A stretch of 64,000 nt of DNA from Alicyclobacillus kakegawensis NBRC 103104 (GTDB lineage: Bacteria > Bacillota > Bacilli > Alicyclobacillales > Alicyclobacillaceae): NCBI RefSeq assembly GCF_001552655.1, contig NZ_BCRP01000004.1, forward strand, positions 62,001-126,000, in the 5' to 3' direction. Positions 28,258-36,800 of this stretch are shown in pieces. How positions within the stretch are numbered: the stretch's first letter is position 1; each line of letters starts with the position of its first letter. Both the position numbers and the translations under genes were made by a program. The notes under the pieces were generated by a model. That model did no database searches. It saw nothing but the letters and a program-made list of their open reading frames with translations, and was not told the origin of the DNA.

Positions 28258-29475
28258 TCACGTGGGCGGTTGTGACGAGGACTTGCGCGCGTGGATGGAG
28301 GCCAGCCTGGCGAACAGGCTGGCCTCCATCACGTCTACGCGTTGCTTCCATGAATTTGCGGCCAGAAACGATTCCCGCGCCGATCCTGTGCACCGTCTCT
28401 CTCCAGCCAGGATGCGCCGCAGCGCAGCCGCCGCTTCGTCCGGGGTCCGCGCCAACCACAAAAGGCGCGCGAGAGCGCCCGTTTCCCGATTGGGCGTGGC
28501 GATGACCTCGCGCCCGGCGGCGATATACTCGTAGACTTTCACTGGGTTGACGCCCTCGGTCAGCTCCGAGGCCCGGAAGCAAAACAATGTGGCGGCGAAT
28601 CCCGCCAAAAATCGGGGCAGATCCGGATACGGCTGAGGCCCGAGCAGGTGCACGTTGGGCCGTCGGTGCAGCCGCTTGACGTCGGTCAAAGCGGGCCCGA
28701 TGAGTACCAGCTGGCAGTCCGGGCAGAGAGCGGCCAGGGCTTCGATGTATGCCAGGTCCACCCAGGGCCCGATGCCGCCAATGAACCCCAGGCGAGGATG
28801 CGGGATGTCTCGCAGCAGAGGGTGGGGCTCCGCGGTTTCGGCGCGGCGAAAGTGTTCCACCTCGGCCGCGTTGGGTAGAATCTGGACGTCCGCGCGCCAT
28901 TGGCTGAGCCTGTCGGCCAGGTTGCGGGCGGTGGCGAACACGCTGTGGCTCCGCCGGGTTAGTTCTGCCTCAAGCTGCCGCACCAGAGTGGGATTGTGGG
29001 TGCCGGGAAAGGCGGCGTGGTCATCGGCGCAGTCGTAGATCACCGCCTGTGGCTGCAGAATCGGCACCAAGTCGGCGGCCGCCGGCAGGTAGCTGATGAG
29101 CGCGTCGGGGCGGCGCTGGACCTTCGCGATAGCGGCCGCCAAACGGCGCTGGTTGTACCGGTTCAATCCGCGCTGGCGCAGGCCCAGCGGCAGGATGGTC
29201 GGCGGCGCGAGGACACGCAGGGTGTGGCGCGCATCCACCGCAATCTGCCGCAATTGCGGGGTGACGCGCAGGTGTTTGCGGTCACTTGACCGGCGCAACG
29301 GGGCCAGCCACGTCACCGGCGGCTCCACGTACAGCACGTCCCACCCGCGCAGCGCCAACCCGCGGGCCATCTGCTGGTTGCGGGCGAACACCTCGTCCCA
29401 GCGCACCGCCGCGATGATGGTGACAAGGGGTGCCGACGCCGTGGCCAGGGGGATGTCGGGGCGGGATTGGTTCAT
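28258..29475 (-). CDS. Family GT-B glycosyltransferase (TuaH-like)
   Basis: A 405-residue cytoplasmic or membrane-associated glycosyltransferase. The N-terminal half has RNQQMARGLALRGWDVLYVE and YDCADD (ISYLPAAADL region). The C-terminal half has the nucleotide-sugar domain (FIGGIGPWVD, NPVKVYEYIAAGREVI with the conserved Glu). This arrangement matches TuaH-type cell-envelope transferases. Its ATG overlaps the stop of the CDP-alcohol phosphotransferase gene (ATGA), so the two are translationally coupled and probably build one glycolipid or glycopolymer. The 3' end contains a 16-bp perfect inverted repeat. Confidence 0.85.
   Translation of the reverse strand: MNQSRPDIPLATASAPLVTIIAAVRWDEVFARNQQMARGLALRGWDVLYVEPPVTWLAPLRRSSDRKHLRVTPQLRQIAVDARHTLRVLAPPTILPLGLRQRGLNRYNQRRLAAAIAKVQRRPDALISYLPAAADLVPILQPQAVIYDCADDHAAFPGTHNPTLVRQLEAELTRRSHSVFATARNLADRLSQWRADVQILPNAAEVEHFRRAETAEPHPLLRDIPHPRLGFIGGIGPWVDLAYIEALAALCPDCQLVLIGPALTDVKRLHRRPNVHLLGPQPYPDLPRFLAGFAATLFCFRASELTEGVNPVKVYEYIAAGREVIATPNRETGALARLLWLARTPDEAAAALRRILAGERRCTGSARESFLAANSWKQRVDVMEASLFARLASIHARKSSSQPPT
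28294..28330. repeat. 16-bp perfect inverted repeat inside the glycosyltransferase 3' end
   Basis: GATGGAGGCCAGCCTG (28294-28309) and its exact complement (28315-28330) are separated by GCGAA. The repeat lies in coding sequence about 36 bp before the stop, 75 bp from the convergent hemQ stop. There is no T tract. Confidence 0.9.
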
Positions 29476-30323
29476 ATCGGACCATCCCCCTCGTCCGCAC
29501 GCGCGGCGGCCGCGGTGTCCTCAGTCGATGGGGCGCAAGATGCGTTGGTCGTGGGCGCAGCGGCTGCGGCGCGGTGAAATTTGACAGCCGCGACCAGCGG
29601 CCGGTAGACGCACATAGCCAGGCCGAGGGTGGCCGAGAAGCAGAGAAACGCGTGCACGGCCCCGAAAGCGCCGAACACCAACAGGGCAAAGTATTGCTCC
29701 CCGATGTTGTAGGCACAAAAGGGAACGAAACGCCGCCAGCGGACGAGTCGTTGCCAGTCGATGCGCCCGGGCTTGGTCGCGCTGGCGCCGTGCCTCTGCA
29801 TAGCGGGTGCCGGCGTGAGCGAACCCGGTGCGGGCAGCGGATCTTTAGATCCGGGCTGGCGGAACATCGCTATTTGACCCAGGTATTCGAGCAGATACAG
29901 GCTGAACAGGGCAGCCATGGCGAACGCCCAGGCGTCGGATTGGGGATGCTGGCGCATCCAACCGTCTGCCAGCCCCAGGTATATCGCAAACTCCTTCATC
30001 CTGTCCGCCACCTGGTCGAGCCAGCCGCCGATGGGGGAAAATTGACGGCGCAGGCGCGCCAGCTGTCCGTCCGCACAATCCATCACGTAGGAAGCTTGGA
30101 CGAGTGCCAGGCCGGCGAAAAACCGGTCCGGGCGTCCTGCGGCCAGACCGGCACACCCGGCCAGGCAGATGGCCAGCGAAGCCAGCGTCAGCGTGTTGGG
30201 GGTGATGCGGGGCCAGCGCGCGACCACCCAGACCAGGCGTTGCGAGAGTGGGTAGTAGAGGGAGAGGGTCCAGACGTCCACCGGGCGTTTGGCGCACCGG
30301 TCAATCTCAGCCAAGGTTGGCAC
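29472..30323 (-). CDS. CDP-alcohol phosphotransferase family protein
   Basis: A membrane enzyme that condenses a CDP-activated alcohol with a second alcohol. The signature D-G-x2-A-R-x8-G-x3-D-x3-D is complete, spanning about residues 85-107 (DGQLARLRRQ, GGWLDQVADR). About six membrane segments follow. The N-terminal RPVDVWTLSLYYP, then TPNTLT, resembles inositol-phosphate-type (DIPP synthase-like) members more than PgsA. The GTG at 30321-30323 is chosen for its GGAGG 8 bases upstream; the ATG at 30366-30368 has no such site. It is coupled to the downstream glycosyltransferase. Confidence 0.85.
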   Translation of the reverse strand: MPTLAEIDRCAKRPVDVWTLSLYYPLSQRLVWVVARWPRITPNTLTLASLAICLAGCAGLAAGRPDRFFAGLALVQASYVMDCADGQLARLRRQFSPIGGWLDQVADRMKEFAIYLGLADGWMRQHPQSDAWAFAMAALFSLYLLEYLGQIAMFRQPGSKDPLPAPGSLTPAPAMQRHGASATKPGRIDWQRLVRWRRFVPFCAYNIGEQYFALLVFGAFGAVHAFLCFSATLGLAMCVYRPLVAAVKFHRAAAAAPTTNASCAPSTEDTAAAARADEGDGPI

Positions 30324-30419
30324 GCAATCCGCCTCCAGACGAGCAAGGCAAGGTGATTGACACTCCATCTGTCTAGTGGTATATTGAGCCAAACGAAAAA
30401 GTTTATACGGATGTTCAGC

Positions 30420-30543
30420 AACTCTTATCCAGAGTGGCGGAGGGACTGGCCCAATGAAGCCCGGCAACCACCGGAACGCAGCTGCAGTTTCGGAGAGGTG
30501 CCAATTCCTGCAGAGCACGTTTGTGTTCTGAGAGATGAGAGGA
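30420..30543 (+). ncRNA. SAM-I (S-box) riboswitch aptamer
   Basis: The conserved S-box core is visible: CTCTTATCcagagtggcgga at the 5' side of P1, GGCCCAATGAAGCCCGGCAACC, then GGTGCCAATTCC and the closing GAGAGATGAGAG, which pairs with the 5' side (30422-30429 with 30534-30541). It lies upstream of metX-hom and is followed by a strong terminator, the standard S-box OFF switch for methionine synthesis genes. Confidence 0.95.
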
Positions 30544-30570
30544 GCGCTGTGGATACATACATGTACCCGG

Positions 30571-30606
30571 GCGACCGCTCCTCTCGGAGCGGTCGCTTCT
30601 TTGTTC
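30571..30606 (+). terminator. SAM riboswitch expression-platform terminator
   Basis: An 11-bp perfect stem, GCGACCGCTCC (30571-30581) and GGAGCGGTCGC (30586-30596), with a TCTC loop, followed by TTCTTTGTTC. When SAM is bound, transcription should stop here. Confidence 0.92.
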
Positions 30607-30764
30607 TAGTCAGGTGGTCGGATACCGCGAGTTTCGCCGCATCCAGGAGCATCCATACGAGGTGGGGAGAGATGGGCGTGAGCGAGAAACAACGAGGGCT
30701 CGTGACGGAGGCTGAGGAAGGCGATTGCCGCCGGCAGGATATCGAGCAGACGAGGAAGGACGGC

Positions 30765-31919
30765 ATGGCCACCAACGGCCTTCGCCACCAAGCCGGGGTG
30801 GTGACCCTGCCTGAGTTCACATTCGAGTGCGGCCGCACGCTGGAACAGGTACGCATCGCTTTCGAAACCTGGGGGCAGTTGAGTCCACAGGGTGACAATG
30901 TGGTGGTGGTCTGCCACGCCTTGACGGGGGATGCGCACGCCGCGGCAGGATCGGAGGGAGCGGCCGGCTGGTGGGATGGTCTCATTGGGCCCGGCCGGCT
31001 GCTTGACACCCGGCGTTGCTTTGTCGTCTGCAGCAATGTCTTGGGCGGCTGCAGCGGTTCCAGCGGCCCGGCCAGCGCGGGCCCCGATGGACGTCCGTAC
31101 GCGCTCACTTTTCCTCTGGTGACGGTGCGCGACATGGTGCGGGCCCAGATGCGGCTGCTGGATGAGCTGGGCGTGCGGAAGGTCCGGCTCGTCATCGGCG
31201 GATCCCTCGGCGGGATGCAGGCCTGGGAGTGGCCCCTGCTCGACCCTGAGCGGGTTGAGCGCGCGGTCGTCATCGCCGCCGATGCCCACTTCTCCGCTCT
31301 GGCCATCGGTTACAACGAGGTGATGCGGCAGGCGATTGTGGGCGATCCCGCCTGGTGCCGAGGCAACTATTACGGTACCGGTGTTCGGCCCTCGCACGGG
31401 CTGGGGCTGGCCCGCGCGCTGGCGATGTTGACCTATCGCAGCGATGTCCTGTTTGAATCGCGGTTTCACCGGCGCCGGGTACTCGAGCGGGAATCCGAGT
31501 GTGTCCCTGCGCCGTTTCCGGAACCCAGCTGGACGCCCCAGGCGCAGGCGCTGGCCGCCTTCACGGAGCCGCAGTTCCAGGTGGAGTCTTATTTGCGCCA
31601 CCACGCGCAAAAATTGGACGCCCGTTTTGATGCCAACAGCTACCTGTACCTTACGCGGGCGATGGACTCCCACGACATCGGCCGCGGCCGCGGCGGATTG
31701 ACCGCCGCCCTGGCCCAGCTGCGGGCGCGGGTGACGGTGATTGGCATCGACACCGATTACCTTTATCCGGTTTCGGCCCTGGAGAGCACCGCCCAAGCGG
31801 CCACCGCAGCGGGAGCGTGGGTGGACCTGAAGGTGTTCCGGTCCGATTTTGGGCACGACGCGTTCTTGGCCGAAACGCAGCGGCTGGCAGAGGTTTTGAA
31901 AGGGGTGTGGCCAGGATGA
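30765..31919 (+). CDS. metX: Homoserine O-acetyltransferase
   Basis: Acylates homoserine with acetyl-CoA, committing it to methionine. The 384-residue alpha/beta-hydrolase-fold protein has the nucleophile elbow IGGSLGGMQ (Ser147), and near the C terminus IDTDYLYPV and GHDAFL carrying the catalytic Asp and His. The ATG at 30765 follows AGGAAGGA and gives a family-like N terminus. An in-frame ATG at 30672 with GGGGAG upstream would add 31 residues and cannot be excluded. It is controlled by the S-box riboswitch and overlaps hom by 4 bp. Confidence 0.95.
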   Translation: MATNGLRHQAGVVTLPEFTFECGRTLEQVRIAFETWGQLSPQGDNVVVVCHALTGDAHAAAGSEGAAGWWDGLIGPGRLLDTRRCFVVCSNVLGGCSGSSGPASAGPDGRPYALTFPLVTVRDMVRAQMRLLDELGVRKVRLVIGGSLGGMQAWEWPLLDPERVERAVVIAADAHFSALAIGYNEVMRQAIVGDPAWCRGNYYGTGVRPSHGLGLARALAMLTYRSDVLFESRFHRRRVLERESECVPAPFPEPSWTPQAQALAAFTEPQFQVESYLRHHAQKLDARFDANSYLYLTRAMDSHDIGRGRGGLTAALAQLRARVTVIGIDTDYLYPVSALESTAQAATAAGAWVDLKVFRSDFGHDAFLAETQRLAEVLKGVWPG

Positions 31920-32962
31920 ACAGATTCGAGCGGGCAGGCATCGGGCTTCTCGGCTGCGGCGTGGTCGGCGGCGGGGTTGTCGAGGCGCTGGACCGCAATC
32001 AGGATAAAATCTACGAACGCGCCGGTCGTCGAGCCGCAATTGAACGCATCGCCGTGCGTGACGTGACGAAACCCCGATCCGTCCGCTTGGCGCCAGAACT
32101 GCTTTGCGACGATTGGCGCTCCGTGGTGGCGCATCCGGGGACCGATGTGGTGGTGGAAGCGATGGGGGGCGTGGAACCGGCTCGGGTGGCCCTCTTGACC
32201 GCACTGGCGGCGGGCAAGCCGGTGGTCACCGCCAACAAACAGCTGCTGGCGCTGCATGGGCCGGAATTGCTGGCCACAGCGCGGGCAAACGGGGCGACGC
32301 TCCACTATGAGGCCAGCGTGCTGGCCGGCATCCCGGCCATCCATACGCTGCAAACTTACTTCCAGGCCAACCGGGTCCGCCGTCTGCGCGGGATTGTGAA
32401 CGGGACGTCCAACTTCATTCTGACGCGCATGGACACAGGAGCGAGTTTTTCCGCGGCTCTGGCGGAGGCGCAGGCGCTGGGGTACGCGGAGGCCGATCCG
32501 TCCCAGGACGTGGACGGCGACGACGCCTTGTACAAACTGCAGATTTTGATCTGGACGCTTTGCGGGGCGACGTTGCCGGAAACGGCCATCGTGAAACGGG
32601 GCATACGCGGGCTTACGGAGCGGGATGTCCAGCGCGCGGCGGCGCAGGGCAAACGCTGGAAGTTGGTGGCCGAGGCCGTGTTCGACGCGGCGGGGACGCC
32701 TGTATCGGCGGCGGTCGAACCACTGGCCGTCCCGCCTGAAGATCCGTTGTTCCACGTGGGCGGCGTGACGAACGCGCTGACCGTGGAGGGGGACCTGGTA
32801 GGAGAGGTCACCTTGATGGGGCCGGGGGCCGGCGCCCTGGCCACGGCCAGCGCCATCGTCGAGGATTTGGTCAAGTGCCTGCGGACGACAGCTTTGCCCG
32901 CGCATTCGCGTGGCGAGTCTGTTTGCGACCACCCGCTGGGGACTACGACGGTATCTGTTTGA
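31916..32962 (+). CDS. hom: Homoserine dehydrogenase, short form
   Basis: Reduces aspartate semialdehyde to homoserine. The 348-residue product has the Rossmann motif GLLGCGVVGGGV, the substrate region NGTSNFILTRM, and LGYAEADPSQDVDGDDA with the catalytic acidic/lysine cluster (KLQIL). It ends about 80-100 residues earlier than typical 430-residue enzymes because the C-terminal regulatory ACT domain is absent. The start overlaps the metX stop (ATGA), and the SAM riboswitch controls both genes. This looks like a methionine-dedicated copy. Confidence 0.95.
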   Translation: MNRFERAGIGLLGCGVVGGGVVEALDRNQDKIYERAGRRAAIERIAVRDVTKPRSVRLAPELLCDDWRSVVAHPGTDVVVEAMGGVEPARVALLTALAAGKPVVTANKQLLALHGPELLATARANGATLHYEASVLAGIPAIHTLQTYFQANRVRRLRGIVNGTSNFILTRMDTGASFSAALAEAQALGYAEADPSQDVDGDDALYKLQILIWTLCGATLPETAIVKRGIRGLTERDVQRAAAQGKRWKLVAEAVFDAAGTPVSAAVEPLAVPPEDPLFHVGGVTNALTVEGDLVGEVTLMGPGAGALATASAIVEDLVKCLRTTALPAHSRGESVCDHPLGTTTVSV

Positions 32963-33341
32963 AGACAATGTAGCCTTTCCGGCCATCCGCATCTACGTGC
33001 AGCTGTTGGGCTTGATAGGGACGGCCGGACAGGTGAATCTGCCCACTGGCTTTGTAATCGACGCCGTCCTTGTTCCGGGTGATTACGGATCCCGCTGGAA
33101 ACTCTCTGATGACATTTCCGCTCTTGAGCACCACCGCGTAGTGGCTCCCTGATTGGCGCGCGAGGCCCGCGTATTGGACGGCCTGCGGATTGACGTGGCT
33201 GGTCACGGGAATAGTCACGGTGCCGCCCTGGACCCGTGCGCTCTTGGGCAGGGGAACGTCAGGCGGCGTATGCAGACGGAAGGCGACAATGGCGGCGATG
33301 ATGAGAAGGGCAAACAGGATTTGTTTTTTCACGTCAACCAT
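32943..33341 (-). CDS. Membrane-anchored extracytoplasmic protein of unknown function
   Basis: A 132-residue protein with a short basic start and one hydrophobic segment (ILFALLIIAAIVAF), then a soluble domain with beta-rich character (VTIPVTSHVNPQAVQYAGLA, GYIVFKQIPS). It is probably exposed outside the membrane. The ATG at 33339-33341 has AAGGGGG directly upstream. Its 3' end overlaps the convergent hom gene by 20 bp. No domain recognised. Confidence 0.7.
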   Translation of the reverse strand: MVDVKKQILFALLIIAAIVAFRLHTPPDVPLPKSARVQGGTVTIPVTSHVNPQAVQYAGLARQSGSHYAVVLKSGNVIREFPAGSVITRNKDGVDYKASGQIHLSGRPYQAQQLHVDADGRKGYIVFKQIPS

Positions 33342-33435
33342 GTCCCCCTTGGCGCAGGCTCTGCGCTCCGCCCGCACCGGTCCCAGCAGGTGTCACTACG
33401 ACCACCTCGGGCCCGATAGGGGCGGCCCCAGCGCA

Positions 33436-34071
33436 TCAATCCCCAATGAGTTGAAGAAACTCGCGGCGGAGCTGCTCGTCTTTCGCGTAGACCCCGCGCG
33501 TGGCCAGCGTGCGGGTGCGTGACCCCGGCTTGCGCACGCCGCGGGCGCACATGCACAGGTGCTCCGCCTCCATCACCGCAATGACCCCGCGTGGTCGCAA
33601 CACCTCGTCCATAGTCGCGACGATTTGGTCGGTGAGTCGTTCCTGCACTTGCAGCCGCCGGCTGAGCACGTCGACCAAGCGGGCGATCTTGCTCAGGCCG
33701 ACAATCCTGTCCGACGGCAGGTACGCCACGTGAGCGGTGCCGAAAAACGGCAGCATGTGGTGTTCGCACAGGCTGTAGAAGACGATGTCCGAAACGACGA
33801 CCGGGCCTTCGCTGCGCTCCTCAAAGGTGGTGTTGAGAACGGCGGCCGGATTGATCCTCATGCCGGACAGCAGTTCTTCGTACATTTTGGCGACGCGAAC
33901 CGGCGTGTCAAGCAATCCGTCCCGCCCCGGGTCCTCGCCAATCAGGCGGAGGATTTCCCGCACGTGATGGGCGACAGCGGCTCGCCGCCGCTCCACTGGG
34001 GATTCTGCGCCTGCGGCGGGCCCGGCAGGGGATTCGGTATATGTGAAGGTGTTGAGTCCGGAATCGGTCAA
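33436..34071 (-). CDS. folE: GTP cyclohydrolase I
   Basis: Makes 7,8-dihydroneopterin triphosphate, the first step of folate synthesis. The 211-residue enzyme has the zinc ligands Cys102 and His105 in LCEHHMLPF and Cys173 in EHLCMCARGV, plus the GLSKIARLVDVLSRRLQVQE helix. It starts with TTG (34069-34071) preceded by AAAAGGAG. The first 30 residues are an unconserved leader. folB lies 9 kb away on the other strand, so folate genes are dispersed. Confidence 0.96.
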   Translation of the reverse strand: MTDSGLNTFTYTESPAGPAAGAESPVERRRAAVAHHVREILRLIGEDPGRDGLLDTPVRVAKMYEELLSGMRINPAAVLNTTFEERSEGPVVVSDIVFYSLCEHHMLPFFGTAHVAYLPSDRIVGLSKIARLVDVLSRRLQVQERLTDQIVATMDEVLRPRGVIAVMEAEHLCMCARGVRKPGSRTRTLATRGVYAKDEQLRREFLQLIGD

Positions 34072-34471
34072 GGTCGCTGTCTCTCCTTTTGACGGTACAC
34101 CCGCTCGCGCCGTGCTCGGCCGGCGCGGTCACGGTGGCGACGTGTAATAGGCTGTCCGAACGTGACACTGATTACTGATTACAGAGTAGATTTCATTATA
34201 CCATCAATCATACCATCAATCGCGTACAGCTGCCGGGGGAGGCGGCGGGCGTGGCCACGGGGCGCGGCAGACGGGAGACAGGGCCGGGCTGGATTGCGGC
34301 GGGCCGCGAAAATGGCTACCATTGAGAACGTCTTGTCTTTGGGTACAGCGACAAGCGGCGGCCACCAGGTTGTATCCGACAAGGGTCGTGCCTCGCAAGG
34401 GATGAACGCTGGAATCCTACAAATTTCTTGGCTGCACGCGGAAGACGCCGAGTGGGAGGGAATCTGGCATC
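34072..34471. other. Intergenic region between folE and pcrA
   Basis: 400 bp without a gene. The folE side is AT-rich and holds TATAAT on the minus strand within a perfect 12-bp tandem repeat (34198-34209, 34210-34221), plus a second small direct repeat ACTGATT x2 (34167-34180). The pcrA side has a possible promoter, TTGAGA (34322-34327), 16 bp, TACAGC (34344-34349), covered by the inverted repeat CTTGTC/GACAAG (34332-34355). Confidence 0.6.
34198..34221 (-). repeat. Tandem 12-bp repeat over the folE promoter
   Basis: On the minus strand GATTGATGGTAT occurs twice head to tail, and the second copy runs into a TATAAT -10 hexamer. It could be an operator or a slippage product. Confidence 0.75.
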
Positions 34472-36670
34472 ATGAGTGGTCATACACCTGCGTCTGCCGT
34501 TGTTTGCGGGGACGGGCCGTCACCGGCCGTATCCGACACAAGCCCGCTGCTCAAGGGCTTGAACAAGGAACAGCGCTTGGCCGTGACGACGACGGAAGGT
34601 CCCGTCCTGGTTGTGGCTGGTGCGGGCAGCGGCAAGACCAGTGTGCTCACCCGCCGCATCGCCTACCTGATGGAGGTGCGGCAGGTCCCGGTTCACCATA
34701 TTCTGGCTATCACGTTCACCAACAAAGCTGCCAAGGAGATGAAGGAGCGTGTCCGCGCGCTCGTGGGCGCGGGTGCGGACGACTTGTGGATGGGCACGTT
34801 TCACAGCATGTGTGTGCGCATCTTGCGGCGCGAGGCGGAGCGCATCGGCTATCCCACCACCTTCACCATCCTGGACGGCGATGATCAGCAGGCTTTGGTA
34901 CAACAGTCGATGCTGGACGCCAACTACGACTTGAAAAAATTTGACGCTCGCGCTGTGCAGGCGGTCCTCTCTCGATGGAAGAACGCCCTCCTTAGGCCGG
35001 GCCAGACCCCGTCTAAAAAGAAGGCCCAGACACAGGCGGAGGCGGTGGCCGCCGATGTGTTCGAAATCTACCAACAGCGCCTGTTTTCCGCCGGCGCCAT
35101 GGATTTTGACGACCTGATTGGAAACACGGTGGAACTCTTGCGCCAGCACCAGGATGTGCGGGAAAAGTACCAGGATAAGTTCCGCTACATTCACGTGGAC
35201 GAGTACCAGGACACCAATCACGCCCAATACCAGTTAGTGCGGCTGTTCGCCGAGAAGCACCGGAACATTTGTGTCGTCGGGGATTCGGATCAGGCCATTT
35301 ACGCGTGGCGCGGCGCGGATATTCGCAACATCCTGGAGTTTGAACGCGACTATCCGGAGGCCGCAGTCATCACCCTCGAGACCAATTATCGATCCACATC
35401 CATGATCCTGGACACCGCCAACGCACTGATTCGTCACAATCGCCGGCGTAAGGAGAAAACCCTCAGATCTGTCCATGGCCAGGGCGATCCGGTCGTCCTC
35501 TGTGCGCTCACCGACGGCGAGGACGAAGCCAAGTATGTCGCCGATCAAGTCTTGGCGCACGTCCGCGACGGCGGCAGCTACGGGGAGTGTGCGGTGTTGT
35601 ACCGAGCCAACGCCCAATCGCGCGCGATTGAAGAAGCGTTCATGGCGCACGCCATCCCGTACACCATCGTCGGCGGCCTGACCTTTTACGACCGGCGGGA
35701 AATCAAGGACATTCTCGCTTATTTGCGGGTGTTGACCAACCCGCGTGATGAGATTTCGCTGCTGCGCGTGATCAACAAACCCCGGCGGGGGCTGGGCGAG
35801 CAGACAATCGGCAAATTGCTCGAGTACGCGCATGGAGAAGGCCTGACGCTGCTTGAGGCCCTGGCCCACGGGCGTGAGGCTGGCTTGTCGGAGGCGGCAG
35901 CGGAGGCGGCCAAGCAGCTCTATGAGACCCTGCAGGAATTGATGCTCTGGATGGAAGGGATGCCGGTCAGCGAGTACCTGGCGGAGGTGCTGCACGCCAC
36001 AGGTTACCGGCAGATGTACGCGGAGAGTGGTAAGGCCGAGGACCAACAGCGCCTGGAGAACATCGACGAATTGTTCACGGTCACCCGCTCCTTTGACCGC
36101 CGCCGGCAGGGCACCCTCCTGGAGTTTTTGGCCGAGGTGTCCCTGCTGAGCGATGTGGACAAGGAAAAGGGCAAACCGGACAACAGCGTGCGGTTGATGA
36201 CGCTGCACGCCAGCAAGGGCCTGGAGTTTCCGGTGGTATTCATGATTGGCCTGGAGGAAGGGGTGTTTCCTCACGCCCGTTCGCTGGACGACGAGGAAGG
36301 GATTGAACAGGAGCGCAACCTGTGCTACGTCGGCATCACCCGCGCTATGCGCAAGCTCCACATCACGTACTGCACGGAGCGCACCTTATTCGGCCAGGCG
36401 AGCCTCAGGGAACCCTCCCGGTTTGTGGCCGAATTGCCAGACTCGACCGTTCGGCGCGTGAACCTGACGAATGCGGACTTATACGATTGGAAGATTGGAG
36501 ATCACGTCCGCCACCCGCAGTACGGGGAAGGCGTCGTGCTCGCGGTCAAGGAAGCCGGCGGAGAGCGGGCCGAGGCGGAACTGGAAGTGATGTTCCACCC
36601 GTCGGTCGGAATGAAGACATTCCCCAAGCGGTACGCGCGGCCTGTGCGTCAAGCGGCGCCCTCCCGCTAA
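34472..36670 (+). CDS. pcrA: ATP-dependent DNA helicase PcrA
   Basis: A superfamily 1A 3'-5' helicase for repair and replication-fork maintenance. The 732-residue product shows motif I GAGSGKTS, Ia ITFTNKAAKEMKERV, II VDEYQDTN, III GDSDQAIYAWRGAD, IV ETNYRS, V LMTLHASKGLEF and VI ERNLCYVGITRA. The C-terminal DWKIGDHVRHPQYGEGVV is the Tudor-like domain that contacts RNA polymerase in PcrA. The ATG has GGAGG 12 bases upstream and adds a 25-residue leader before LNKEQRLAV. No ligA is adjacent, unlike the usual pcrA-ligA operon. Confidence 0.96.
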   Translation: MSGHTPASAVVCGDGPSPAVSDTSPLLKGLNKEQRLAVTTTEGPVLVVAGAGSGKTSVLTRRIAYLMEVRQVPVHHILAITFTNKAAKEMKERVRALVGAGADDLWMGTFHSMCVRILRREAERIGYPTTFTILDGDDQQALVQQSMLDANYDLKKFDARAVQAVLSRWKNALLRPGQTPSKKKAQTQAEAVAADVFEIYQQRLFSAGAMDFDDLIGNTVELLRQHQDVREKYQDKFRYIHVDEYQDTNHAQYQLVRLFAEKHRNICVVGDSDQAIYAWRGADIRNILEFERDYPEAAVITLETNYRSTSMILDTANALIRHNRRRKEKTLRSVHGQGDPVVLCALTDGEDEAKYVADQVLAHVRDGGSYGECAVLYRANAQSRAIEEAFMAHAIPYTIVGGLTFYDRREIKDILAYLRVLTNPRDEISLLRVINKPRRGLGEQTIGKLLEYAHGEGLTLLEALAHGREAGLSEAAAEAAKQLYETLQELMLWMEGMPVSEYLAEVLHATGYRQMYAESGKAEDQQRLENIDELFTVTRSFDRRRQGTLLEFLAEVSLLSDVDKEKGKPDNSVRLMTLHASKGLEFPVVFMIGLEEGVFPHARSLDDEEGIEQERNLCYVGITRAMRKLHITYCTERTLFGQASLREPSRFVAELPDSTVRRVNLTNADLYDWKIGDHVRHPQYGEGVVLAVKEAGGERAEAELEVMFHPSVGMKTFPKRYARPVRQAAPSR

Positions 36671-36709
36671 CCCGTGCCGCCGGCGGGCCGCGCGTAGTCT
36701 CCTCCCCTT

Positions 36710-36737
36710 TTGTCTCCTTCCATTCCCATGCTACAAT
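36710..36737 (+). promoter_or_regulatory. Promoter upstream of the 36.8-kb membrane protein gene
   Basis: TTGTCT (36710-36715), 16-bp spacer, TACAAT (36732-36737), about 60 bp before the start codon. Confidence 0.55.
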
Positions 36738-36800
36738 GAAAAATGATTTGTCAATCGGGCAGGGAGGGCCGCCGGCCCTTCAGGCGGGTAGCAGGGGGAA

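Noticed and set aside
34162-34884. 240-codon frame over the folE-pcrA gap and the start of pcrA
   Set aside because: Overlaps pcrA motif I in another frame; composition is shadow-like and no ribosome binding site was seen.
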